The notes below the pieces were generated by a model that had not been told where the DNA came from, did no database searches, and saw nothing but the letters and a program-made list of their open reading frames with translations. Both the position numbers and the translations under genes were made by a program. From positions 1-33,207 of the forward strand of contig JABSPW010000023.1 of assembly GCA_013214285.1 (NCBI GenBank): a stretch of DNA of 33,207 bases. Reading direction: 5' to 3'. The first letter of the stretch is position 1. Every line of letters starts with the position of its first letter. This stretch comes from Halioglobus sp. (GTDB lineage: Bacteria > Pseudomonadota > Gammaproteobacteria > Pseudomonadales > Halieaceae). This document shows positions 16,835 to 24,780 of this stretch, one piece after another.

Positions 16835-18232
16835 ATGCCATGCTTCCGTCCCCTTTTGCCCATGGCGCTTTGGCTGCTGGCCACGCCCGCTTTGGCAGTG
16901 GAATTGATTATCCCTACTGAGATGGAGGCGACAGCGCAACGCTTGATGGGGCTGGCACAGCGAGAAAACAGGGCCTACGCTCTGGTGAAATCGCTGACGA
17001 CGGAAGTGGGTCCCAGGCTCGCAGGGACGGAAGCCGAGGATAGGGCGCGCCAATGGGCTGTAGGGCGTTTGGAGGAACTCGGTTTTGACAATATACGAGT
17101 GGAGCCGTTTGCAGTGCCCTTGTGGTTGCGCGGCGAAGAGCGCGCGGAGATCGTAGCTCCGTTTCCGCAGCCACTGGAAATCACAGCACTGGGAGGCAGC
17201 ACGTCGACTGGTCCCCAGGGGATTCAGGGCGAAGTCGCCGCTTTTGAGAGTTTGGCTGCATTGCGACAGGCAACCCGGGAAAGTCTGCGTGGAAAGATCG
17301 TGTTCGTCAATGAATCTATGGCCCGCAGCCAGGACGGGTCGGGTTATGGGCGGGCCGTGCTGAAGCGATTAGTGACGGCTTCGCTTGCCGAGGAGCGCGG
17401 TGCGGTGGCTGCGCTGATTCGGTCCGTGGGCACCAGCTCGCACCGTTTTGCACATACCGGCAATATGTCATTGGGTGCTAGGGCGGTCGGCAGTAAAGTG
17501 CCTGCGGCAGCGCTGTCTGCCCCGGATGCCGATCAGTTGCAGCGAGCGCTAGACTACGGCGAGCCGGTGGTTGTGAAGATAGTGATGACGCCGCGATCGC
17601 GTCCACTGGTTACCTCAGGTAATGTGATTGGTGAAATTATTGGGCGCGAGGCACCACAGGAGATTGTGCTGGTTGGCGCCCACCTGGATTCCTGGGATCT
17701 CGGTACCGGCGCCGTTGACGATGGCGCGGGTGTTGGCATTGTTATCGCCGCTGCGAAAGTTCTGATGGATCACATGCCAGAAATGCCGCGTCGTACCATT
17801 CGCGTCGTCCTGTTTGGATCGGAGGAAGTGGGAGTTGTCGGTGCTAGGGCCTACGCGGAGCGTCACGCTGCGCAGCTTGGGAATCATATTATTGCCGCCG
17901 AGTCGGATTTCGGTAGCGGGGATATCTGGCGTTTCGATACGCGGGTCGCGCCCGCAAGTCTGGGTTACGTGACGGCGATTACCGAGGTTCTTGCGCCGCT
18001 GGGTATTGCCCCCGGGAACAATGAAACCCGAGGCGGGCCGGACCTGCGTTTTTTGAGGGAAGCGGGTGTGCCTATTGCCGGTTTGCTGCAGGATGGGCAT
18101 GATTATTTCGATCTCCACCACACACCGGATGACACACTCGACAAAATCGCTCCCGACGCTTTGGATCAGAATGTCGCCGCGTATGCGGCCTTGCTTTATC
18201 TGGTAGCCGATAGCGACATGGTGTTTCGTTAA
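16835..18232 (+). CDS. Secreted M28-family zinc aminopeptidase
   Basis: 466 residues from the chosen start. A signal peptide (MPCFRPLLPMALWLLATPALA) ends near residue 21, so the enzyme is exported. A protease-associated (PA) domain is inserted at about 120-250. The M28 catalytic part has all the expected metal ligands: His283 in GAHLDSWD, Asp295 in GAVDDGAG, the Glu330-Glu331 pair in FGSEEVGVVGA, Asp358 in ESDFG, and His428/429 in DLHHTPDDT. It probably removes N-terminal amino acids from peptides. The start is uncertain: 16835 gives a clean signal peptide but no strong ribosome site, and an upstream ATG at 16748 is open. Its stop overlaps the DUF1853 stop by four bases, tail to tail. Confidence 0.9.
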   Translation: MPCFRPLLPMALWLLATPALAVELIIPTEMEATAQRLMGLAQRENRAYALVKSLTTEVGPRLAGTEAEDRARQWAVGRLEELGFDNIRVEPFAVPLWLRGEERAEIVAPFPQPLEITALGGSTSTGPQGIQGEVAAFESLAALRQATRESLRGKIVFVNESMARSQDGSGYGRAVLKRLVTASLAEERGAVAALIRSVGTSSHRFAHTGNMSLGARAVGSKVPAAALSAPDADQLQRALDYGEPVVVKIVMTPRSRPLVTSGNVIGEIIGREAPQEIVLVGAHLDSWDLGTGAVDDGAGVGIVIAAAKVLMDHMPEMPRRTIRVVLFGSEEVGVVGARAYAERHAAQLGNHIIAAESDFGSGDIWRFDTRVAPASLGYVTAITEVLAPLGIAPGNNETRGGPDLRFLREAGVPIAGLLQDGHDYFDLHHTPDDTLDKIAPDALDQNVAAYAALLYLVADSDMVFR

Positions 18233-19074
18233 TCACCGGGCCAGTGCTCGGGCACGACCATGAAACGTCGGCGTTCCCGCCCGTGATCATCCAGGGCTGC
18301 CACCATTAGCGGGTAGCCCTCTGCCGCGATACGTTCGTTTACTGTGGCCGAAAGCCCTGTGCTGTCGACGACATCACCGGCGGTGTGCAGGTGCGGAGAT
18401 AACCAGTGCCTCTTTGGCAGAACCTTAAAGGCCCTAAGATCGATTGTGGCGCAATAGGCCTTTAGGCCTCGCGCCGTGACCCAGTCGCTCAGGGGGATCT
18501 GTCTGTTGTAGCCGCGCGGCGGCAGAGCGCCTGTTATGGGTTGAAACAAGCATCCTTTGAAAGCGATTTCCCTGCGGGGGTTGGCAATACCGAGCATATT
18601 CAGCACCGCGGTAGCGGCGCTGGATTCTGACAATCGGATTTGTCGCTCAAGCAATTGTGCGAGCTTGCAGTCCAGCCTGTCGCTGATGTTCGGCCCTACC
18701 CAGCGCTGCAGAGAGGCGCCGTCACTGGTTTTTTGGGGCACTGCAAGATAGTACTTTACCGCCAATTCAAGGTGTACATACCGCCTTTCTTCATGACAGT
18801 AATAGAGGCAGTCAAACTCGCCCAGTGTTCTGGCCTCTCCCTGTACCGGCACGTTGTGAGCGATCAGCTCGGTAGCTGGATCTTGTGCCAGGAAAAATTG
18901 CCAGAGTTGCTCGAAATAGAGACCGAGTCGATGACTGCGGTGCTGTGCGAGATGTTGTAGGAGCGTTGTCGCATCGCGGTCAAGCCGGTCAAGCCATAAT
19001 CGCCGCGCCGGAGTCAATGCGGGAGTGCAGTCTAGGACGTTTGCATGAGCATCGGCCAAGTCGGCCATGTGCAC
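18229..19074 (-). CDS. DUF1853 family protein
   Basis: 281 residues, cytoplasmic. The family signature is GLYFEQLWQFFLAQDP at about 51-66, then LGEFDCLYY (84-92) and HLELAVKYYL (101-110), and later a Trp-rich segment (KRHWLSPHLH). The function is unknown. The spaced acidic and lysine residues in GEFD...LELAVK recall PD-(D/E)XK nuclease folds, but the spacing is not the classical E-x-K, so this is weak. It diverges from nadK, with 132 bases between start codons. No strong ribosome site was found; Met3 is an alternative start. As far as I recall, a DUF1853 gene also neighbours nadK and glpG in Pseudomonas. Confidence 0.88.
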   Translation of the reverse strand: MHMADLADAHANVLDCTPALTPARRLWLDRLDRDATTLLQHLAQHRSHRLGLYFEQLWQFFLAQDPATELIAHNVPVQGEARTLGEFDCLYYCHEERRYVHLELAVKYYLAVPQKTSDGASLQRWVGPNISDRLDCKLAQLLERQIRLSESSAATAVLNMLGIANPRREIAFKGCLFQPITGALPPRGYNRQIPLSDWVTARGLKAYCATIDLRAFKVLPKRHWLSPHLHTAGDVVDSTGLSATVNERIAAEGYPLMVAALDDHGRERRRFMVVPEHWPGD

Positions 19075-19169
19075 TAGTGGCGAGGAGAAGCAGGCCCAGG
19101 CAAGGTCGCGAACTTCTTGTGTCTGGTAAGGATAAATGATGATCTGTGCGCTACACTGCCCGTTACGGT

Positions 19170-19175
19170 TATAAT
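19170..19175 (+). promoter_or_regulatory. -10 hexamer upstream of nadK
   Basis: A perfect TATAAT, 31 bases before the chosen nadK start codon. No good -35 is visible at the right distance, so an activator or a weak -35 would be needed. The gap is shared with the divergent DUF1853 gene. Confidence 0.45.
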
Positions 19176-19206
19176 AACAGTTCTTCGCGGCGGAGACGCT
19201 GGTTCG

Positions 19207-20091
19207 ATGCGGGCATCATTCCGAAAGATCGGCTTGGCCGGGCGTAAGCGGCAGCGCGGTATAGCCGCGGTTCTGAAACAGTTGCTGGAACTGTTGCGGT
19301 CTCGCGGCGTGGACGTTGTGCTGGAGGACACCTTGGGTGATGTGGTCTCTGGAGAGGATCAGCCTCTGGCCACCCTGGAGGATATGGGCCAGCAGGCCGA
19401 TCTGGTCATTGTGGTGGGTGGAGATGGTAGCCTGCTCAGCGCCGCGCGCAGGTTGGCGAAATTCTCCATTCCAGTATTGGGTGTCAACCGCGGTCGTCTT
19501 GGCTTCCTCACTGATATTACGCCTGATGACATGGTGCAGCAGATACCGGCGGTGCTCGACGGACAATATGCCTCCGAGAAGCGCTTCTTGCTCGATGCGG
19601 AAATTCGTCGCAATGGTGCGGCGATTTCCCAGGAGCATGCCCTCAATGACGTGGTGGTCAACTCAGGTGCCTCGGCCCAGATGATCGAATACCAGCTGTC
19701 TATTGACGGTATTTTTGTTTACCGACAGCGTGCTGACGGTTTAATTGTTTCTACGCCTACCGGTTCAACCGCTTACTCCCTGTCGGGTGGCGGTCCTATC
19801 ATGCACCCGGCGCTGGACGCCGTGGTATTGGTGCCCATGTTTCCCCATGCGCTGAGTAGTCGACCGATCGTCGTTGATGGAAGCTCTGAAATCCGTCTTG
19901 ATATATTGGCGCGCAACCGCATACATCCGCCTGTGACGTGTGACGGTCAGGCGAATATGAAGGCGCGTCCGGGGGATTCGGTACATATCTGCAAGAATCC
20001 GCATCCGCTGACGCTGTTGCATCCGGTGGGCCATGATTTCTACGCCAGCTGTCGGGATAAGCTGCGTTGGAGCAATGCGCTGGTAACGTGA
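19207..20091 (+). CDS. nadK: NAD kinase
   Basis: A 294-residue enzyme that phosphorylates NAD to NADP (E. coli NadK is 292). The start at 19207 (MRASFRKIGLAGR) fits the family N-terminus; the longer open frame from 19117 would add 30 unrelated residues. The key GGDGS motif is at residues 71-75 (Asp73 is catalytic), followed by the second signature ALNDVVVNSG and the glycine-rich DGLIVSTPTGSTAYSLSGGG that binds NAD. VPMFPHALSSRPIV is also typical. It is the first gene of a plus-strand run; its TGA is immediately followed by the glpG ATG with no spacer. Confidence 0.97.
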   Translation: MRASFRKIGLAGRKRQRGIAAVLKQLLELLRSRGVDVVLEDTLGDVVSGEDQPLATLEDMGQQADLVIVVGGDGSLLSAARRLAKFSIPVLGVNRGRLGFLTDITPDDMVQQIPAVLDGQYASEKRFLLDAEIRRNGAAISQEHALNDVVVNSGASAQMIEYQLSIDGIFVYRQRADGLIVSTPTGSTAYSLSGGGPIMHPALDAVVLVPMFPHALSSRPIVVDGSSEIRLDILARNRIHPPVTCDGQANMKARPGDSVHICKNPHPLTLLHPVGHDFYASCRDKLRWSNALVT

Positions 20092-20967
20092 ATGAGCGAT
20101 TTTAAGCGAGCCCTAGGCGTCACACTTGATGAAGACCTGAAGCCACTATCGGTGCTGCTGCACCGCAAAGGTGTCGCGCATCGCATTTTCGAGCAGGGAG
20201 GGCAGCAGGTGCTGATGGTGGATGGCGCGCAGCAGGCTGAGCGGGTCCAGGCTCTTTACAAGGCATGGCATGCGGGCGAGTTGCGCATTGACGTGCAGGA
20301 CGCGTCGCGCCGGCGAACGCGGTCTGCTGCGCGTGTGCAATGGAGGAGGGCGCCGGTGACCCTATGTCTGACGCTTTTGAGTATCGGGGGGTTCCTGCTA
20401 TACGCACTGGACGCGCCTATGAGCTGGATCGCCGCTCTCGCCTTTACGCCCTTTGACAGCCTGAATGCAGCCGGCGGACTGCAGGCCATGGGCAATCAGT
20501 ACTGGCGCCTGATCACGCCTGTGTTTTTGCACTTTAGCTGGCTGCACATCGTCTTCAACTGTCTTTGGCTGTGGGAACTCGGTGCGCGTATCGAACAGGT
20601 CATGGGGCACGTGAATATGCTGCTGTTGTTTTTGGTGATTGCCGTTGTGTCCAATGTGAGCCAGTTCATCTTCGGCGGGGAGGGCCTGTTTGGCGGCATG
20701 TCGGGAGTGGTTTACGGCTTGCTGGGATTTGCCTGGGTCGCGCCTATTTTGCAGCCCGGGTGGCCGATTCAGCCGCCGAAAGCGGTAATGGTGCTCATGG
20801 TGGGTTGGCTCCTTGTCTGCATGGCGGGCATTGTGGAGGCGCTGGGCTTCGGTGCTATTGCCAATGCCGCCCACCTTGCCGGCTTGCTGTGTGGGCTTCT
20901 GCTGGGTGCTGCCTTTGGTGCCTTGTCCCGCGCCGGCGGCGACAACAATTCGACATCACAGGTATAA
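20092..20967 (+). CDS. glpG: Rhomboid intramembrane serine protease GlpG
   Basis: 291 residues. A cytoplasmic N-terminal domain of about 85 residues precedes six membrane helices. The catalytic Ser204 lies in GGMSGVVYGLLG (E. coli GASGVVYALMG) and the catalytic His261 in ANAAHLAGLLCGLL. The conserved WRLITPVFLHFSWLHIVFNCLWLWELG segment, here residues 138-164, corresponds to the oxyanion-hole and loop-1 region (key residues His154 and Asn158 area). It cuts membrane proteins within the bilayer. The ATG abuts the nadK stop directly, so translation is probably coupled. The start of yeaC follows after 28 bases. Confidence 0.95.
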   Translation: MSDFKRALGVTLDEDLKPLSVLLHRKGVAHRIFEQGGQQVLMVDGAQQAERVQALYKAWHAGELRIDVQDASRRRTRSAARVQWRRAPVTLCLTLLSIGGFLLYALDAPMSWIAALAFTPFDSLNAAGGLQAMGNQYWRLITPVFLHFSWLHIVFNCLWLWELGARIEQVMGHVNMLLLFLVIAVVSNVSQFIFGGEGLFGGMSGVVYGLLGFAWVAPILQPGWPIQPPKAVMVLMVGWLLVCMAGIVEALGFGAIANAAHLAGLLCGLLLGAAFGALSRAGGDNNSTSQV

Positions 20968-20968
20968 T
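20939..20968 (+). promoter_or_regulatory. Possible internal promoter before yeaC
   Basis: GCGACA (20939-20944, 4 of 6 match to TTGACA), an 18-base spacer, and a perfect TATAAT (20963-20968) overlapping the glpG stop codon. This could let yeaC, DUF2797 and pepN be transcribed independently of nadK-glpG. Confidence 0.35.
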
Positions 20969-20995
20969 TCCACGCCTTTATCGTCCGGAAATAGC

Positions 20996-21241
20996 ATGGA
21001 CTACATGGACTTGATTGAGACCATGACGCCGGAAGTCTATCGTACGCTGGTGCGCTCGGTAGAAATTGGTAAGTGGCCTGATGGCAACGCCCTGACCGCT
21101 GAGCAACGGGAGAACGCGATGCAAGCGATCATCGCCTGGGGTGAGCTTCATCTGCCGGAGCAGGAGCGTGTTGGCTATATTAGTCCAAAGGATGGACCTG
21201 GTGGACCTGCGGGCGCCACACCCCTGAAGTGGCGGGAGTAG
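20996..21241 (+). CDS. yeaC: YeaC-like protein (DUF1315)
   Basis: 81 residues. LIETMTPEVYRTLVRSVEIG then KWPDGNALTAEQRENAMQAI matches E. coli YeaC (LINSMTPEVYQRLVNAVELGKWPDG) closely. The protein is small, soluble and acidic; its function is unknown. I start at 20996, where the family sequence begins; the open frame extends upstream into glpG without family-like sequence. A possible promoter overlaps the end of glpG. The stop is nine bases before the DUF2797 start, suggesting one transcription unit. Confidence 0.93.
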   Translation: MDYMDLIETMTPEVYRTLVRSVEIGKWPDGNALTAEQRENAMQAIIAWGELHLPEQERVGYISPKDGPGGPAGATPLKWRE

Positions 21242-21250
21242 GAGCAAGCA

Positions 21251-22087
21251 ATGGCGCAAGTAATTGCCGCGGGCGCGGTTCGTAAGATGAAAACTGAATT
21301 GGAAGAGCCGGTTGCCTACACCATGTTGTTAGGTAACGAAGAAATTCCGTTGAACCCTTTCCTTGGACAATCACTGCAACTCGATTTCGCAGGTAGTATC
21401 AATTGCATTCATTGTGGTCGAAAGACCAACAAGAGTTTCAGCCAGGGTTATTGCTACCCCTGTTTCAAGCGGCTGGCCCAGTGTGACAGCTGTATCGTAA
21501 GCCCGGAAAAATGCCATTACGCTGCGGGCACCTGTCGTGAGCCCGAGTGGGGCGACGCGCACTGCATGGTAGACCATTTTGTCTATCTGGCTAATACTTC
21601 GGGGGTTAAGGTTGGCATAACTCGTGGCACGCAGGTTCCAACCCGCTGGATAGACCAGGGCGCGACGCAGGCGCGGCCCGTGTACCGTGTAGCTACGCGT
21701 CTTTATTCTGGCTTGGTGGAAACCGTATTCAAGGCGCATATTGCTGACAAGACCAATTGGCGAACCATGCTCAAGGGGGAGGGTGACCCTTGTGATCTGG
21801 AGTCGGTTCGGCGACGATTAGCAGTTGACTGCGCCGAGGAACTGGATGCACTGATTAGGCAGCATGGACTATCTGCAATTACGGCATTGCCGGATCAAGC
21901 GGAGGTCAGAATCATCTATCCTGTTTTGGAGTATCCGGTAAAGGTTACCTCATTCAACCTCGACAAGACACCGACAGTCAGTGGCACGCTGATGGGCATC
22001 AAGGGACAATATTTGTTGTTTGATACCGGGGTCATCAACATGCGCAAGTACAGTGGTTACCGGGTGTCGCTGTCACGGATTGGGTAA
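21251..22087 (+). CDS. DUF2797 family protein with cysteine-rich zinc-binding region
   Basis: 278 residues. A cysteine cluster at 52-95 (Cys52, 55, 68, 71, 78, 81, 88, 95, arranged as CxxC pairs) suggests one or two structural zinc sites. After it comes FVYLANTSGVKVGITRG (about 110-126) and RWIDQGATQA (132-141), which looks like a divergent GIY-YIG fold (Tyr, then V-K-V-G-I-T, then Arg), though full nuclease residues are not evident. The C-terminal domain (about 205-278) is beta-rich. Function is not known. The start is set by AGGAG about 8 bases upstream. It ends four bases before pepN. Confidence 0.85.
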   Translation: MAQVIAAGAVRKMKTELEEPVAYTMLLGNEEIPLNPFLGQSLQLDFAGSINCIHCGRKTNKSFSQGYCYPCFKRLAQCDSCIVSPEKCHYAAGTCREPEWGDAHCMVDHFVYLANTSGVKVGITRGTQVPTRWIDQGATQARPVYRVATRLYSGLVETVFKAHIADKTNWRTMLKGEGDPCDLESVRRRLAVDCAEELDALIRQHGLSAITALPDQAEVRIIYPVLEYPVKVTSFNLDKTPTVSGTLMGIKGQYLLFDTGVINMRKYSGYRVSLSRIG

Positions 22088-22091
22088 AAGT

Positions 22092-24770
22092 ATGCGCGAC
22101 GACAATCCAGGGACGATACATCTTGAGGACTACCGTCCCCCTGCCTATCAAATCAGTCGAACCGATTTACACTTTGAATTGAGTGAAGACTGCGCGGTGG
22201 TCACTTCTACATTGCAGTTGCAGCGCGAGGAGGACCAGTCGAAAGACAGTTTGCAGTTGCAGGGTGAGCAATTGGAGCTGCTCAGTGTCAAAGTGGACGG
22301 ACGGGAGTTAACTGGCGAAGAATACCGAGTGGATGACGATGCTTTACTCATTCATACAGTGCCTGTTCGATGCGCGATCGAGTGCAGGACACGAATAAGG
22401 CCACAGGAAAATACGGCGTTGTCAGGGCTGTATCGTTCCGGGGGCCTTTTTTGCACCCAGTGTGAGGCGGAGGGTTTTCGGCGTATAACGTATTACCTTG
22501 ATCGCCCGGACGTGATGTCGGTCTTTACGGTCACCGTCGATGCAGAGCAACGGCGGTACCCAGTATTGTTGAGCAACGGAAACCTAAAGGAAACATTCGT
22601 TCTCGATGAGTCACGACACCGCGCAATCTGGCACGACCCCCATCCGAAGCCTGCCTACCTCTTTGCCCTGGTGGCCGGTGACCTTGCCTATGTTGAGGAT
22701 CACTTTCGTACTGCCAGTCATCGTGATATCCGGCTCAGGATCTACGTTGAAGAGAAAGACCTGGACAAATGCGGCCATGCCATGGAGTCCCTCAAGCGGG
22801 CTATGCGTTGGGACGAGGAGGTATATGGTAGAGAATATGATCTGGATATATTTAATATCGTAGCGGTAGATGATTTCAATATGGGCGCCATGGAGAACAA
22901 GGGTCTCAACATTTTTAATGCGTCCTGCGTTTTGTGTAATCCAGAGGTTACCACTGACGCGGGCTTTCAGCGTGTTGAGTCGATCGTCGCTCACGAATAT
23001 TTCCATAACTGGAGCGGCAACCGTGTCACCTGTCGCGACTGGTTCCAGTTGAGTCTCAAGGAGGGATTTACGGTCTTTCGAGATGGACAGTTTTCTTCTG
23101 ATATGGGGTCTCCAACGGTAAAACGCATCGAAGACGCCAACTTGCTGCGCACGGCGCAGTTCGCAGAGGACGCAGGACCCATGGCGCACCCTGTGCGGCC
23201 AGAGTCGTGCATTGAGATTAATAATTTTTATACGCTCACCGTTTATGAAAAGGGTGCAGAGGTGGTGCGTATGATTCATACACTGCTGGGAGCAGAGTCA
23301 TTCCGCAGGGGCTCTGATCTCTATTTTGAGCGCCATGACGGCCAGGCCGTCACCTGCGAGGACTTTGTCCGCGCTATGGAGGATGCAAGCGGTGTAGATC
23401 TCACGCAGTTCCGCAATTGGTATTCACAGGCCGGGACACCCGAGCTTGATATCAACGATGAATACGATGCGTCTGCCCGGCGTTACACATTGACCGTAGA
23501 ACAGTCTTGTCCGCCGACGCCGGGGCAATCGGAAAAGCCGCCTTTCGTTATTCCGCTGGCAATGGGTTTGTTGGGTCGTGAGGGTAACTTAGCCCTGCCA
23601 AGTTCGGAGCGTATTCGCCAGACAGAGATTGGAAACAAGACACATGCCGTGCTGACAGTTGACCGTTTACGACAGTCCTTTATTTTCGAGGGTATTCCAG
23701 ATCGTCCGGTGCCTTCACTGTTGCGAGGTTTCTCAGCGCCGGTGCGCTTGCGCTACCACTACTCTCGGGATGACCTCTGTGCCTTGATGCGAGGCGACAG
23801 TGATGGATTCGTGCGCTGGGACGCGGCGCAATCGTTGGCGATAGAGGTGCTCACTGAGATGGGTCAGCAAGTGGTATCAGGCGAGAGCGTTGACATTGAC
23901 GCTAGGCTGACGTCAGCTTGGGTAGACCTGTTGAATGATGATTCACTTGATGCAGCTATGGTAGCCGAAATGTTGCGATTGCCGAGTGAGGAGTATCTCG
24001 CGGAGCTGGCAAGTCGGCGTGGTGGTGCGGATGTCGATTTGATTCATCAGGTTCGTGATGCGTTGTGTCTTCAGTTGGGGAGATCTGTGCAGGGCGATTT
24101 GCTGTCGCGTTATGGGGATTTAGCTATAGATCGGCCTTACAAGCCCGATGCACAGCAGATCGCGCGCCGCAGTTTGCGAAACACGTGTCTGTCGTACCTG
24201 GTGAGTTCAGATGCGGCCTTTCTGGACCTGGCTACTGAGCAGTACCGCGCGGCTTCTAACATGACCGACCGTATCTCGGCCCTCAGGGCTATTGCTTTTC
24301 ATGGGGAGGATGATTTACGTGACGGTATTCTGGAGAACTTTTATCAGAATTGGCGCCACGAGGTACTGGTGGTAAATCAGTGGCTGCAAGTCCAGGCGGC
24401 CATACCAGACGATCAGGCCTTATCGCGAGTGGAAGCACTGATGTCACACGCTGAATTCGACCTGCACAATCCCAACAATGTGCGCGCCTTGGTGGGCACT
24501 TTTGCTAATCAAAACCCGGTCAATTTCCATCGTTCCGACGGTGCCGGCTACCGCTTACTGGGTAGTGTGGTCACTGAGTTGAATCGGATTAATCCGCAGA
24601 TTGCCTCGCGTCTGCTACTGCCCTTGACACGTTGGCGAAATTATCGGGGTAGGAAAGACATGATGCGTGCCGAGTTGGAACGGCTTGCGGCTCAACCGGA
24701 CCTGTCTCCCGATGTTTTTGAAATCGTTTCCAAGTCATTGCGTGAAAGTGCTCCCGCCAGGATGAATTGA
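22092..24770 (+). CDS. pepN: Aminopeptidase N
   Basis: An 892-residue cytosolic M1 zinc aminopeptidase (E. coli PepN 870). The exopeptidase motif GAMEN is at residues 265-269, the zinc site HEYFH at 301-305, and the third ligand Glu324 in SLKEGF. The 23-residue spacing from His301 to Glu324 equals that in E. coli (297-320). The four-domain order is complete: beta domain 1-195, catalytic 195-445, small beta, then the helical C-terminal domain ending at 892. I start at ATG 22092 (MRDDNPGTIHLEDYRPPAY), because the open frame to 22020 overlaps DUF2797 and lacks family sequence. No clear ribosome site, so coupling to DUF2797 is likely. Convergent with batD, 10-base gap. Confidence 0.97.
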   Translation: MRDDNPGTIHLEDYRPPAYQISRTDLHFELSEDCAVVTSTLQLQREEDQSKDSLQLQGEQLELLSVKVDGRELTGEEYRVDDDALLIHTVPVRCAIECRTRIRPQENTALSGLYRSGGLFCTQCEAEGFRRITYYLDRPDVMSVFTVTVDAEQRRYPVLLSNGNLKETFVLDESRHRAIWHDPHPKPAYLFALVAGDLAYVEDHFRTASHRDIRLRIYVEEKDLDKCGHAMESLKRAMRWDEEVYGREYDLDIFNIVAVDDFNMGAMENKGLNIFNASCVLCNPEVTTDAGFQRVESIVAHEYFHNWSGNRVTCRDWFQLSLKEGFTVFRDGQFSSDMGSPTVKRIEDANLLRTAQFAEDAGPMAHPVRPESCIEINNFYTLTVYEKGAEVVRMIHTLLGAESFRRGSDLYFERHDGQAVTCEDFVRAMEDASGVDLTQFRNWYSQAGTPELDINDEYDASARRYTLTVEQSCPPTPGQSEKPPFVIPLAMGLLGREGNLALPSSERIRQTEIGNKTHAVLTVDRLRQSFIFEGIPDRPVPSLLRGFSAPVRLRYHYSRDDLCALMRGDSDGFVRWDAAQSLAIEVLTEMGQQVVSGESVDIDARLTSAWVDLLNDDSLDAAMVAEMLRLPSEEYLAELASRRGGADVDLIHQVRDALCLQLGRSVQGDLLSRYGDLAIDRPYKPDAQQIARRSLRNTCLSYLVSSDAAFLDLATEQYRAASNMTDRISALRAIAFHGEDDLRDGILENFYQNWRHEVLVVNQWLQVQAAIPDDQALSRVEALMSHAEFDLHNPNNVRALVGTFANQNPVNFHRSDGAGYRLLGSVVTELNRINPQIASRLLLPLTRWRNYRGRKDMMRAELERLAAQPDLSPDVFEIVSKSLRESAPARMN

Positions 24771-24780
24771 GCTCGCCAGA

